NCBI GenBank assembly: GCA_001179505.1
Contig: CDMY01000347.1
Coordinates: forward strand, 223,475-287,474
Reading direction: 5' to 3'
Length of the DNA stretch: 64,000 bases
From: Vitrella brassicaformis
Taxonomy: Eukaryota; Sar; Vitrellaceae
Shown piece after piece: positions 53,909 through 64,000 of this stretch; within the stretch, counting starts at the first letter, position 1, and every line of letters begins with the position of its first letter. The notes below the pieces were generated by a model. That model made no database searches and was not told the DNA's origin. It saw only the letters and a list, made by a program, of their open reading frames with translations. Made by a program: the position numbers and the translations under genes.

Positions 53909-55381
53909 ATGAAGCCCGGCGTGCCAGGATCCCGTACTGAGAAGTTCAGGGCGTCCGCTCTCAAGACGGAAGGGAACAAGGATGAGGCGGAGCGGATGGT
54001 GGACATCCTCCGCTCCTGGGACACTGACGGCGATGGCATGTTCAGGTGAGAGAGGGGGAGGGGAGACGGGCCGAGTGACATCTGTCACGTGTCTCGTGTG
54101 TGTGCCTGTTGTCTGTGGGTGCCTGCAGCGTCCAGGAGGTGTTGTCGGCCGCCCGCCAGATGGCCCAGGAGAAGAAGACGAGCCACCGCCTCCGATGGGT
54201 CATAATCGGCATCGCCATCGTGTACATCGCGACCCTCCTCGTGCTGCTGGGGGTTACAGTATTGGCCGTCGAGATCTCCAAGGACCAGCGACCTGACGGA
54301 AACAGCAACCTGATCAGCAGACACACAAAGGACGTCGTTCGTAAGCCGACACACAAACCTGCCCTGCGGGGGGATGGGGGTTGTGCGCTGCCTGACTGGT
54401 GTGATGTGGTGTTGTGTGTCTGTCGTCTCATTAGACACGAAGAGCAAGGTTGACACTGTGAACCCGTTTGACTTTATTGGCGACGACAAGGACCTCACCG
54501 ACTTCGAAAATGTACAGTCAGTACACCATCCCCCCCCACACACACAACTTGGACGGCAGGGCACCCACTCCACTGCACCTGCACCCTGTGCTGCCTGTGC
54601 TGTGTGTGTGTTGTGTGCAGGTCGACAACCTGTACATCGACGAGCTGGGTGTCGCCGCCACCGAATCTTCCGACGGCGTGCCAGAGTTCCTCGAGAGACT
54701 CTACAAAGTCCAGATGGTGAGTGACCCCCCAAGCCACCATGCACACCAGACACTCACGTGTCTACCTGTCTGTCTGTCTGTCTGTCTCTGTCAGATCACG
54801 CGCAACAAGAAGCACAACACCTACCGCATCGACTTCCTGGGCGGCCACTGGCTGGAGGTGTCCAAGGAACAGGCCATTCTCTGGCGCCCCAAGCCAGAGG
54901 GCGGCTGCGGTGAGGGCATTCCCGAGGTCAACGGCAACTGCCCCTCGGCCGTCATCCAAAACAAGGAGGAGAGTGAGATGGAGGTGGTGGATGCCTTTGA
55001 GCAGGTCGACGCTGAGGACAAGGCCGACAGCGACGACCGACGCCTGCAGCCCCGGTCGGCCATCGTCGGGCCGGCCTACAACACTGGGCCGCGCGGCATC
55101 GGGCGCAATATCAACTTCAACTCTGGCCAACTCTACCAAAACGGTTAGCAGAGAGCCGCACACACACATCGGCATCGATCAATCCCTCCGTGTGTGTGTG
55201 TGGATGTGTCTGTTCAGATGGCATTGTGGACCTCGGCCGCGCGCGGTTCTTCTCGCACGGGCAGTTCAGGTGAGGAACGAAGACACACACTTGAGCGACA
55301 GACAGCTCACCTCTCTCTGTTGCGGTGTCTTGCCTGTCTCCTTCCTGCAGATCTTGCATCGGCCCTTCGTGCTCATTCTGA
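53909..55381 (+). CDS. Single-span membrane protein with one EF-hand, paralogue 2
   Basis: Seven exons, 53909-54045, 54129-54340, 54435-54511, 54621-54716, 54795-55143, 55218-55269 and 55351-55381, give 317 residues in phase. Layout equals its neighbour: DTDGDGMFSVQE EF-hand loop, membrane span (VIIGIAIVYIATLLVLLGV), then FDFIGDDKDLTDFEN, RPKPEGGCGEGIPEVNGNC, VGPAYNTGPRGIG and a Cys-containing C-terminus (RSCIGPSCSF). An acidic insert (ESEMEVVDAFEQVDAEDKAD) is longer than in paralogue 1. Exon structure differs: paralogue 1 has an intron after KFR that is absent here, and this copy has an extra intron before RSCIGPSC. The donor at 55144 is gttagc, unusual but needed for phase. Confidence 0.82.
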
Positions 55382-57567
55382 GCCAGCATCTCTCACGGGG
55401 CCGATAGCATACACAGCAGGGTAGAATGACATCGCTTTGAGCGCTTCTTTATAAGTCTATTTTTCGGTCCTGCTGACCGATTCGTTGACGTGTGTGTACT
55501 CCAGCCATTACACTCCATTGCACTCCATAACATTCCACTGCATGTGTGTGTGAGGGGGCGGGCGGGGGGCACACCAGCCGCGTAGTCGCGTACAAGCGTT
55601 GACACACCATGACACCTCAATGGATGCATGGATGGATGGATGGATGGCTCGCCCTGTGTCTTTGTTGCTTTCTGTATCGCCTATCCTTTTGCCTGCGACA
55701 CCCATCGATTGCCCTTTTTTGGCTGGCCCACCTTTGAGGCAGCCGACAGTCACATGAATCGTGTTGTGTGCTCGTTGTGCCGTCATGCTCATGCGTGTGG
55801 GTGAGGTGAGGAGGTGAGGAGGTGTGCCCTCACCAGTCAGCTCATGACACGCCGGCAGTGTGCCCCTCCCCACCCCCACCGACTTCATAAGGGTATTTTT
55901 ATTGCCCTCTCGCCCCCGGCTGGCTGGGAGGGAGGGAGGGAGGGAAGAGGGCGTGGCAATTGTCTTGATCGATCTCATGGATGGCTCATGTTCGTTGCAC
56001 TGCAACCAGCACGCGCGGCATGCCATCCACAGACCGACCCGACCGACTCGACTGATGTGATGTGCTCATAAGACACATACATACGATGACTGAGTGCATC
56101 TGCCTTACTGCCTGCCTGCCTGTGTATCTATCGGTTGCCTGTCGCTCTTCTGATCTTTCCTCCTCCCCTCTCTCTCTCCTCTCTCTCTCTGTGGATGCGA
56201 CTCCGACGCGAGGGAGGGAGGGGGGAGGGAGGGGGGGAGGGAGAAACGAAGGATGGGGATGGAGTGCAGATGCGGCTCTCATGGTATGATCGCTCACCAT
56301 CTGTCTCGTCTGTCTGTCTGCCTGTGTGTGGTTTTACATTCGTGTCGATTGCGTGTTCTACTGTTCCTTTATCTATCCAGTCTATCCATTCCGCACACAC
56401 ACCATGGCCGGTTGGGGTGCATGAGCGACCGGCGACGACGACTTACTACTGTAATTTATGGGACGCCGGGAGGGGTGATGGGTTGTGGGCAATCGTAATC
56501 GTTCAGCCATCTCACTCACTCTGACTTGCCTGCAGCCTACGGCTCTTCTCAGTGCACTACGTCATCATTACATTACATCGGGTTTAGTTCCCATTGCACC
56601 GACCGGGATGCGCTAATTTGTCACATCTGCATGCCTGTGTATGTGTCCGTCTGCCTGTCTGGTAATGCTGTTGATACGTCACGGCTCAACTTGCCTTGCC
56701 TGCCTGGTCGATTGTGGATGTGTTGATCGGATGCATGACTTGAGATGTTGCATGTGACGACTGAGCGAAGGAGAGAGGAGGGCAGGGGAGGTGCGCGGCC
56801 GGCGCACCGAGCAGTGTGTGTGTGAGTTGTTGGCGACAGCCACGATCGATGCTTGCATGGACGGCTGTGTACGTGGACTTGTAGGTATCGATGCTAACGC
56901 TTTTATTTTGGGGGTGGGTGGCGTGCGTCTTTCTCGTAAGGCGAGCCGGGTGTCGATTACGCCGGTCAGTACGTCTTGGCTTTTGTATGGGTGGGCGGAT
57001 GGATGGGTGTTCCTGACGCCTTGGTCTGTCAGCCTGCAGCGTTCTCATCTCCCTGCGTCAAGAGTCAGAGCTGGACTAGACTGTCAGCGTACGAGCTTGA
57101 CGGTTGAGTACAGCAGGGGCTGCGGACGGAAGGGGCGGAGAATGCCGGGCAGACGACGCGCGTATCATTATGGAAGGAACCGCAGCTTTTCTATTATGGA
57201 TGTGTTGGTTCGTTGCCGCCCTCCTTTCGTCGGTGCCATGGACGTGGTCGAACGCATCAGGGTCACCTTCATCTGTGACACTGGCGCATTCGAGGCACTC
57301 ATTGCACCGGCGAGAGTGTGTGGCGGAACAAGTTTCGCTGTCGGAAGGAAGAGTCCTGACACGCAGTAGTGGTAGTGCGTTGGATGCTTCGTGTGCGTGG
57401 ATGGGTACCAGTGACGTCAGTCGAGTGCATAAGGGGACGGATGAGAAGAGACCGACATATATACGATAATGCTCTGGATCGGGGTGCGTATACTGGCCGC
57501 GAGGAGCGGGCCGGGCCGACACCCTCAGGTTGGGGGCCGCCCGCAGTCTCAGTCATCTCGCGGGAGA
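55382..57567. other. Long spacer, no supported gene
   Basis: About 2.2 kb with GGAT repeats (55620-55650), GGGA tracts (55925-55950, 56203-56242) and TCTG runs. Several open frames reach 190 codons but lack splice sites, hydrophobic pattern or family signature. Confidence 0.4.
56203..56242. repeat. G-rich (GGGA)n tract
   Basis: A run of gaggga/gggga units with several G3-G7 blocks, capable of G-quadruplex formation. Confidence 0.7.
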
Positions 57568-59505
57568 ATGTCCAGCACCTTCAACGAGCAGCACTGGCAG
57601 CCCTCCGGCTTCCCAAACCACTCGTGGAAAGTGGACCGCATTCGCCCACTCACAAACACGGCTGCCTTCAGAAGCAGGACCTCCACCTCATCCACAGACC
57701 TCCCATTCGATGCATCAGCGGCTGACAACAACCGGCCGGTCCGCTTCCAAGGCACCTTTGCCGAGCAGCAAGGAGGGTTGCCTGACGGCGGAGCTGCTGG
57801 CTTCCAGGGCCAAGCAACAGCGAACCATGAAGACTGGTTTGCCGACCCCTTCTTCTCGCAGGAAGATCCCTTCGCAGAGTCGTCACACGACGAGGCGCCA
57901 CGCCCGCGCTATGTCGGATTGGGAGAGCGGAGAGGCCCCTTGTCGGTGACGGCAGAGTCGGACAATCTTGACCAGAGGCGGCCGTCTTTTCCCCGGCTGT
58001 TCGTCTACTGCAGACATTTGGAGGAACAGAACAGGAACCTCACACGCAAACTGCGGGACAGGGAGGTACGAAAGCGCTATTTTCATTCATGCCATTGGAT
58101 GGTATGCGCCTCTCTCTTTGTTCTTTCTCTTCTCCCGCGATGAATAACATCAGGATGATTTCAAGCGAATGGGTGCGGGCCTTGCGGCAAAACAGGATGA
58201 GGAACTCTGCCGCCTCCAGGATGCACAGAGACAGACGGAAGAGCAGTTGCGTCGACAGGAGTCTCTGCTTGCTTCGGAAAAAGAGCAGACTAGAAAGCTG
58301 GAGGGGGGCCGCCGACAGTTACTGGATGGCTTGTTGGATGCCTTCGGCCCTTTATTGGCTGTCATTCGGGCTGCTGTGGTCACAGGGAAGGAGGGAGACA
58401 AGATCCGAGCGGCTCTGCGAGCGCTTGAAGCGCTTGTCGCGCCAGTGGCAGAGACCGAGGACGGGTAATGAATAAGCGGATGATCAGCATGGCACACCGA
58501 CACACCATCGCTCTGATGTCATCGTGCTGCCGCAGGTTCCAACCGGTGCTGCGGCGTTTGCATGAGGTTCGGGACTTTCACGAGAGACACCCGGCCAACG
58601 ACACGCCACCTGTCTCGAGAGCCACACAGACCGACCAGCAACCAACGCTGCATGCGAGCGCTGCCTCCCACTGCCTTTGGTCAGACAGATCTGAAGAGGA
58701 CCCACGCATCGACTCGTCCGCAGCTACCCCCCTGCCCCACAGTCTGCATGGGATCATCAGCCAACCGGAGTCAGCAAAGACCGCTGAGGACAAGAGGAGG
58801 CCGAGCACTCCACCGTTTCTCACATTCAGCCGGCTGTCGGCGTTCGCCAAGCGGCAGGACGGCTATGAGCTGCATCATCATGTGATGCCGCCGACCGTCC
58901 CGTCTGTGTCGACATTGAGGAAGCGGGCCGGCAACCTGGTGAAGATGTCCAGCCAGGAACCGTCGTCGTCTTCAGCCACGGCCGCTTTCGACCGCCAACT
59001 GCCGGCTCTCCAGCCTGAGCCCGTCATCGGCCATCCCCTGCTTCCCCACGCCACGGCATTGCTCCCTCCTGCCCCCTATGCATACAATGTCATGCCGCCT
59101 GCAGACTACGCCAGCCTCCTGCGGCTATCGCCCCGCACGACAAGCCACAGCAGACGACCAGAAGTGTCGCCCGGAGCACGCAGCAATAAGCTGTCTGAGT
59201 CTCGGCGGGCGCTGAGGTGCGTGGCGTGTTGCAGCAGACATCGGCCGGTCCGCGGTGTCCCATACGCCACACCCCCTCGCACCCCTCCTCGCGCTCGGCC
59301 CCTGACGAAGCGGCAGATCGGAGGCTCCGGCCCCTCCTGGCCTTTTGCTGACGAACAGCAGCAGATGGACGCAAGAAAGGTCGACTGGAGGCGGGACGCC
59401 AGTGCAAGTGTCGGTGTCGGCACGTATGTGGCGTCGAGTCTGCCACCTACACCCGGATATGTGCTGATTCCAACGACACCGCCGATGAACAAGAGAAGAC
59501 GCTGA
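57568..59505 (+). CDS. Coiled-coil protein of unknown function
   Basis: Three exons, 57568-58065, 58154-58464 and 58536-59505, give 592 residues in phase. The N-terminal 140 residues are polar and disordered in appearance (QDPFAESSHDEAPRPRYVG region). A coiled coil spans about residues 150-235 (YCRHLEEQNRNLTRKLRDRE, then KQDEELCRLQDAQRQTEEQL). The C-terminal half is Pro/Ser/Arg-rich with short hydrophobic motifs and ends PPMNKRRR. The start MSSTFNEQHW at 57568 was chosen because the longer upstream frame is GC-rich noise. No family recognised; scaffold or cytoskeletal proteins look like this. Confidence 0.65.
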
Positions 59506-60488
59506 GAGAGGAGGGGAGGGGAGGGTAGCGTTGTGCTCTCGGTGCACACATACTTTCCGGACATTCGGAGCATGCGATGTGCTTGCCGGATTGGTTCGTG
59601 CTCATGGAGATGATTTCCAAACATGCGTGTCGGTCTTTTGCATGGAGACAGCAACGTATGACGTGGCCAGTGTCAGTCTGACTCAGTCAGTCGGTCCTCT
59701 GAAATCCTATGCACGCCATCCCCCGTGTGATTAGCACGTCTCCTCCCTTCTCTCTCTGCGTTTGTGTCTCCCGCAGGCCCGCCTCCGCTGCTTCATCTGC
59801 GGGGAAAGTAGAGACGCAGCACGTATCGAGTGGATGAGCCTTCAATTCAAAACGACGGACACACATTCTCAAAAGGCAGCCTGCCTTTGTGCCCCATCCG
59901 CCCTTCCTCACCACCAAAAGGAGAGATCCAAGGGCTCAATGCTGTCGGATCCTTGATGTCCGCCTCGTTGTCGTGCGGCAAAAGGGGAGAGAGGACGCCA
60001 AGATATAAAATGTAGACAGGGATAGAAGAGACCTGCAGACACACACCGGCACAGAAATGATGGAGACATGGTCGGGCTGGGGATGCTGGTGCTACGGCTG
60101 GACTCTAACCAAGGGGGTAACCCGTGAAGCCTAAACTCGTTTTCTCCGTACCTGTGTGTTTCTGTTTGTGTGTAGAGATACTGTCACTTTGAGTGAAGAG
60201 CTCTCTGTCCCGTGCTGTTTGATCTTGACTAGCGGCAATTCCTTCGATACCAAACACCAAACACTGCAAGCTCAAGTGTTGATGCTTCACAGCCTGAATG
60301 ACCACTCCGGCTACGTAGCTTTTGCAGAGAGCCGGGAAGTCAACTGCGAAAAAAAAGGAGACTCATGGCGAGAGACGGGATGCAAGCTTGCATTGGGGGC
60401 TTCCCTTCCCTTCCCCCCTCGACGGCGTGAAGGCTCAATGTGATGTTGCTCCTGATCCACCCTTCTTGCTTTCCTACTTCCCTACCTC
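59506..60488. other. Spacer, no gene seen
   Basis: About 980 bp between two same-strand genes, without splice logic or protein signatures. Confidence 0.45.
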
Positions 60489-62509
60489 ATGGGATGCAGC
60501 AGAAGCCTTCGCCCACCCGCAGGGAAGCATACCGACCCGCCGCAGCCAAGGCCGTCCAGCAACGTTTCGTCGGCCCTGAAGAGCGTGTCGATGGCCCTCA
60601 GCGCTCCGCCGCCCCCATGCACTTCGTCGGGCTCCCTGCAGTCCCTGGCGCAGCAAAGGATGGCACCTGATGGGCTTGTTCGGCCCCACCTGGGCGGGCC
60701 TCTTGACTTTGGGTCACCCGAGCTGTCACTGTTGGAAGTGTTCTTTCGCGTCAATCCGATGAGCAGCCATCATCGTGAGCCCATCCCTGCCAATACGACG
60801 GCATTTGCAAAGAGAGACGAGCACCCGGAGTCTCAGTCTGACTCTCAGATGAATGCTACCGCAGGCGAACGTGGCTCGGTGCTGTCAGCCCTGGACCAGA
60901 CAGCCAGCAGCATCGAATCAAACATCGAAGCTCTGATTGCCGGCGCCTCTACCGCGCTCACGAGAGCCATCGCAAACGAGCAGCAGGCCTGGCAGAAAGA
61001 GAAGCGGCGGGAGAAGAACGCTGTCAAGCCCCGCTATGCTCGTGTCAAGAGACATCGCATGCCGCAGCACCCCCTCCACCCCCTGCATCCCCTCCCACCC
61101 ACCTCTCTTACGAGCCTGGAGAACTACCAGGACGCCCCGATCGACGAGATGCTGCTGGAAGAAGAGTCGGAGCAGCTGGCCAACAGCCCCCTCACGAACG
61201 CCGCCGACATGGTATACGTCCTGGACAAGGCGAAGCGGCGCTTCTCGCTTACAGGGGGAGGAAAGACAAAATTCGACAACGAGGAGTGGGACCTGCAGAA
61301 GCGGCATTTCCTTCCCTATGGCCAGCCACTGCTCTTTCCCGAGGACGTGGCGCCCCTAACCCAGGCAGAGATCGCCGAGCGACTGCGGGCGCAGGACAGC
61401 ATGGTGCTCCTGCTGATGCTTGTCATCTATGTCGTCACGCTGGCCTTCGGCTGCTCGCCGGTCTATCGGCTGGCGGGAAACGCCAATCGGTCGACAATTC
61501 GTTACTACACAGACAGAAGGACGCGGGGGCCGCTGCTGGCGTGCGACGACCCGACGCTCGACGGCTTCCTCATGACCTTCAACAGAAAGCCCACACACCC
61601 CGGCCCCAACTTGCAAGTGAGACACACCTGCCCTTGCCCACATGGATATCATCATTATGTGTTCATGTCTGTGTGTGCTTGCAGATCGATGGCTGGCTAC
61701 CTCGAGCGCCTAGTCCGTCCCATCGGCTGGCCCTCCGCCAGTCTGCCCCGGCACCTGCTGCGAGAAGGCGGTACTACGGGACACAACAACCTGAGCCAGC
61801 AAGACCAACCGCCGAGTCGTCGTAGCCACCACCATCTGAACCCCCATCAGCAGCACCAGTACTTGCGGCAGCAGCAGCAGCCGCGCCATCGCATGCTGCT
61901 GGGGGCGGTGGGGGTGAGGGATATGAGGATGTGGCTGAGGAGGGCCGGATCGAGAGGTTACCGGGGCCTGTGGTGGCTGTTGGGAGGAGGGGGTACCTCG
62001 AAGCGGAAGGGGAGGAGCCGCTGACCCCCGGGGGGCGGTCCAGCTACTCGTTCTACTCGGACGAGGAGGAGGGGGCCGTCACCTACTTCCATCCACTACT
62101 GCAGGTCACCTGGCGAGCGAGCTCATTGCTCTGCCATGAACCTCACTGTCTCGCTCTCTCCTGCTATGCCGTCTTCTCGTTCAGGAGCGTGTCTTAGCCT
62201 TCTCCTTCTGCTTGGATTTGGACCCATGGATAGGCGACATGGGCCTCATCAGCGAGCCGCACCTCGAGCAGGTAAGGTAGGCCGGTCAGCCTGTGTATGA
62301 GAGACGCCTGCCATACGCTGATCGACTGGCGGCATTATTCTCCTTGTTGGTGTCTTGCAGCTGCGGCGCTTTCTGGTGACGACCAATTCGCTGGAGACAG
62401 TCGTGTTGTCGAAGCAGGTTTGCTGGGAGGGGTGGGAAGAGCTGGCCACGAGCATCAAGAACAAGATCAAATGTGAAGGATTCGATGGCGAGGTGGAGGT
62501 GAGCACTCA

Positions 62510-62544
<35 letters not shown>

Positions 62545-63034
62545 GGCAGTTGGGGTGGCTGTGCAGGTGCATTTGGTGGGGAGTGAAGACCTGACCATCC
62601 TGCAGAACCAGCAGTGGTCCAACTTCATCCACAATCGCACCACACAGACCCTCTGCGCCCTTTCCGGCGTCGGCCTCATCCTCTACCTCCTCTACACTCT
62701 CGTCCGCGGCAAAACAATCAGAGCCACCGCAGAATTCCACGTGCGCCATCAACACGCTGCCGAGACACAATGATATACTCCTTGTTGGTCGCATTATCAG
62801 GTGGACGTGAGTGTGTCAGGCTACTGGAGCATCATAGAGGAGTGTCTGGGCCGCCAGAGGTTCCTCCCCACTCCCACTGCAGCACCTGCTGCTGTCAGGA
62901 TGCCGTCGCGCGCACGGCAGCAGCAGGAGAGGGCAGCGGGTGTGGGTGTGGGTGTGAGTGAGAGGGCGCCTCTGCTGGGGGTGCCTGTGGCAATGGGGGA
63001 GAGGGAGAGGGAGAGGGGCAGCCGCCATGTGTAG
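60489..63034 (+). CDS. Two-span membrane protein of unknown function with one in-frame TAG
   Basis: Six exons, 60489-61616, 61685-62104, 62185-62271, 62361-62498, 62567-62740 and 62801-63034, are all separated by phase 0 introns and total 726 sense codons plus one internal TAG. It begins MGCSRSLRPP, a possible acylation signal, followed by a long polar region and two hydrophobic spans: MVLLLMLVIYVVTLAFGC (about residue 306) and LCALSGVGLILYLLYTLV near the C-terminus. Between them are an acidic patch (YSDEEEGAV) and a conserved-looking segment (DPWIGDMGLISEPHLEQ, WEGWEELATSIKNKI). The TAG at 61823-61825 lies inside a Pro/Ala low-complexity stretch of exon 2; the frame is open on both sides. 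Without readthrough the product would end after 421 residues. No family recognised. Confidence 0.62.
62507..62544. repeat. (CA)n and (GA)n microsatellites inside an intron
   Basis: A CA run followed by a GA run fills much of the intron 62499-62566. Confidence 0.8.
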
Positions 63035-63795
63035 CTGCTGTGTGTGGGTGCGTGTATGTTGGTTCACTTCCTAGGGTGAGTGAGGCTTTTGCTGTTCTTG
63101 AGGGGGGATTCGGTTGAGGAGGGAAAGGCTGTGAATAAGCCGTGGTTGTGTTTGTATGTGTGTGTTGGTGACTTCAGTCAGCTTCTCTCCGCTCCCTCAC
63201 GCCATGTTATAATGATACTGTCTGTGTTGGTGGTCAGCCACCGTCAGTGAGTGACAAATACACTTCATTCGTCATTCCTGAATATATATTGGACTGCTGA
63301 TCGTCTCAATGGATGGAATCCTTTGTATATTGTCCGCTGCCAGAAAATGGGCATCGTTCATCTGGCACTCAACACACGGCACGAAACTTGCAACCATCCC
63401 CAACCAACCATCACGCCTCAGCAATACGACAACATTGGCACGACCTCCCTTTCTCTCTCTCTCTCCCTCTGCTCGGCTGACCAGAGTGCATCCATGGTGA
63501 GCTGTATTGGTCGCACGGCGTCTCGTTCACGCGCTGCTCTCTTCCGCGACTAGGAAGAGCGCAGCTGGTGGACAATACGGGGCGCGACCAATGGACAGCC
63601 GCACCACATGACACCCAATGTGACTGACGAACGGTGACGTGTTGCAATCGCTCTTGTCTCTTTCATCCATCCATCCACAGGCACAAATAGCACCATAGAG
63701 CCATCCAGCCGACCGATGAGTCAGACCACAAACACACCGACACCAATCTCACCCTCACCCTCACACCACTACGAAAATCTTCACTAATCGGTCGG
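63035..63795. other. Convergent spacer, no gene seen
   Basis: Contains TC and CCAT repeats; nothing with coding evidence. Confidence 0.45.
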
Positions 63796-63969
63796 TCACA
63801 TGGCATTGGCATTGGCGCCACCGCCGCTGCCGCTCGCAGAGCCGCGTGCGGTCCTCATTGGGCAGTGTCTTGCCGTGTGTGTGGGATCCCGGCATATGCG
63901 GCACGTCTTTGTGTTGGGGCAGTTCTGTGTCGTGTGCCCCTCCTGCCCGCAATCGTAACACAACAGCTT
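63796..63969 (-). CDS. C-terminal exon of a CCHC zinc-knuckle protein cut by the right edge
   Basis: Exon 63796-63969 follows an acceptor (gggtttcag on the minus strand) and encodes two zinc knuckles in tandem: CYDCGQEGHTTQNC and CRICRDPTHTARHC, both of the form C-x2-C-x4-H-x4-C. A short Gly/Ser/Ala tail ends at TGA 63796-63798. Such knuckles bind single-stranded nucleic acid in proteins such as CNBP/GIS2 and splicing or retroelement proteins. The rest of the gene lies beyond the window, so which of these it is cannot be decided. Confidence 0.75.
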   Translation of the reverse strand, partial: KLLCYDCGQEGHTTQNCPNTKTCRICRDPTHTARHCPMRTARGSASGSGGGANANAM

Positions 63970-63984
63970 CTGAAACCCACAATC

Positions 63985-64000
63985 CCCCCCCCCCCCCCCC
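63985..64000. repeat. Poly-C run at the window end
   Basis: Sixteen consecutive C at the very end of the window. It lies in the intron before the zinc-knuckle exon or marks a contig edge. Confidence 0.7.

Noticed and set aside
61823-61883. A 29- or 32-nt intron (gtagcc to cag) to remove the TAG at 61823
   Set aside because: Both acceptors shift the frame and lead to a TGA soon after; the introns would also be far shorter than others here.
1-64000. tRNA, rRNA, CRISPR, mobile element or viral genes
   Set aside because: No convincing signature was found by reading; a tRNA scan and repeat-library search would be needed to exclude them.

Overview
This window is nuclear DNA of an intron-rich, GC-rich eukaryote. 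Most genes have many short introns (about 50-180 bp) that begin GT and end AG, and many of them consist largely of TG repeats. One gene encodes a CCB2/CCB4-type factor for cytochrome b6f assembly, with a signal peptide followed by a transit-like stretch, which implies a photosynthetic cell with a complex (secondary) plastid. Another is an ARA6/Rab5B-like GTPase with an N-terminal MGC. Plant-type TTTAGGG telomere-like repeats also occur. Together these fit an alveolate alga, most likely a chromerid such as Vitrella brassicaformis; the organism name is inference.

Layout. 1-4,100: a gene cut by the left edge and a decayed tandem duplication of a small membrane-protein gene. 5,187-6,388 (-): a secreted or type I membrane protein with an in-frame TAG. 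6,857-13,705 (+): a 15-exon, 1,865-residue surface protein with apple/PAN-like and Ig-like modules and a 9-nt exon. 15,344-18,403 (-) and 18,511-22,089 (+): head-to-head histidine acid phosphatase paralogues; the minus copy has two exons inverted and a frameshift. 22,721-24,041 (-): ceramide-synthase-like TLC protein. 24,279-26,057 (+): ARA6/Rab5B-like GTPase. 26,600-26,941 (-): 91-residue protein with SUMO-type motifs. 27,014-28,307 (+): acylated WD40 protein. 28,733-31,435 (-): GT92-like glycosyltransferase. 31,785-34,217 (+): LSM14/SCD6. 34,869-35,168: assembly gap. 35,996-37,813 (+): class V aminotransferase. 38,159-38,611 (-): RNase P/MRP POP5/RPP14-like subunit. 39,382-41,464 (-): TPR protein. 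41,627-42,084 (+): small helical protein. 42,648-49,746 (-): a 20-exon, 1,940-residue helical-repeat and coiled-coil protein. 50,089-51,042 (+): CCB factor. 52,179-53,592 (-) and 53,909-55,381 (+): head-to-head EF-hand membrane paralogues. 57,568-59,505 (+): coiled-coil protein. 60,489-63,034 (+): membrane protein with an in-frame TAG. 63,796-63,969 (-): zinc-knuckle end of a gene cut by the right edge.

The exon models were built by hand from splice motifs and reading phase; nearly all multi-exon genes close to a whole number of codons, which is strong internal support. Eight neighbouring gene pairs are head-to-head with only 72-468 bp between start codons, so shared promoters look like the regional rule. 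The gene set does not form one pathway; it mixes surface and secretory functions (PAN protein, acid phosphatases, GT92, ceramide synthase, Rab) with RNA biology (LSM14, POP5) and plastid assembly. The most unusual features are the exon-scale inversion in one phosphatase, the very small exons, two frames each broken by a single TAG, and the near-identical exon-intron tract shared by the inverted EF-hand pair.
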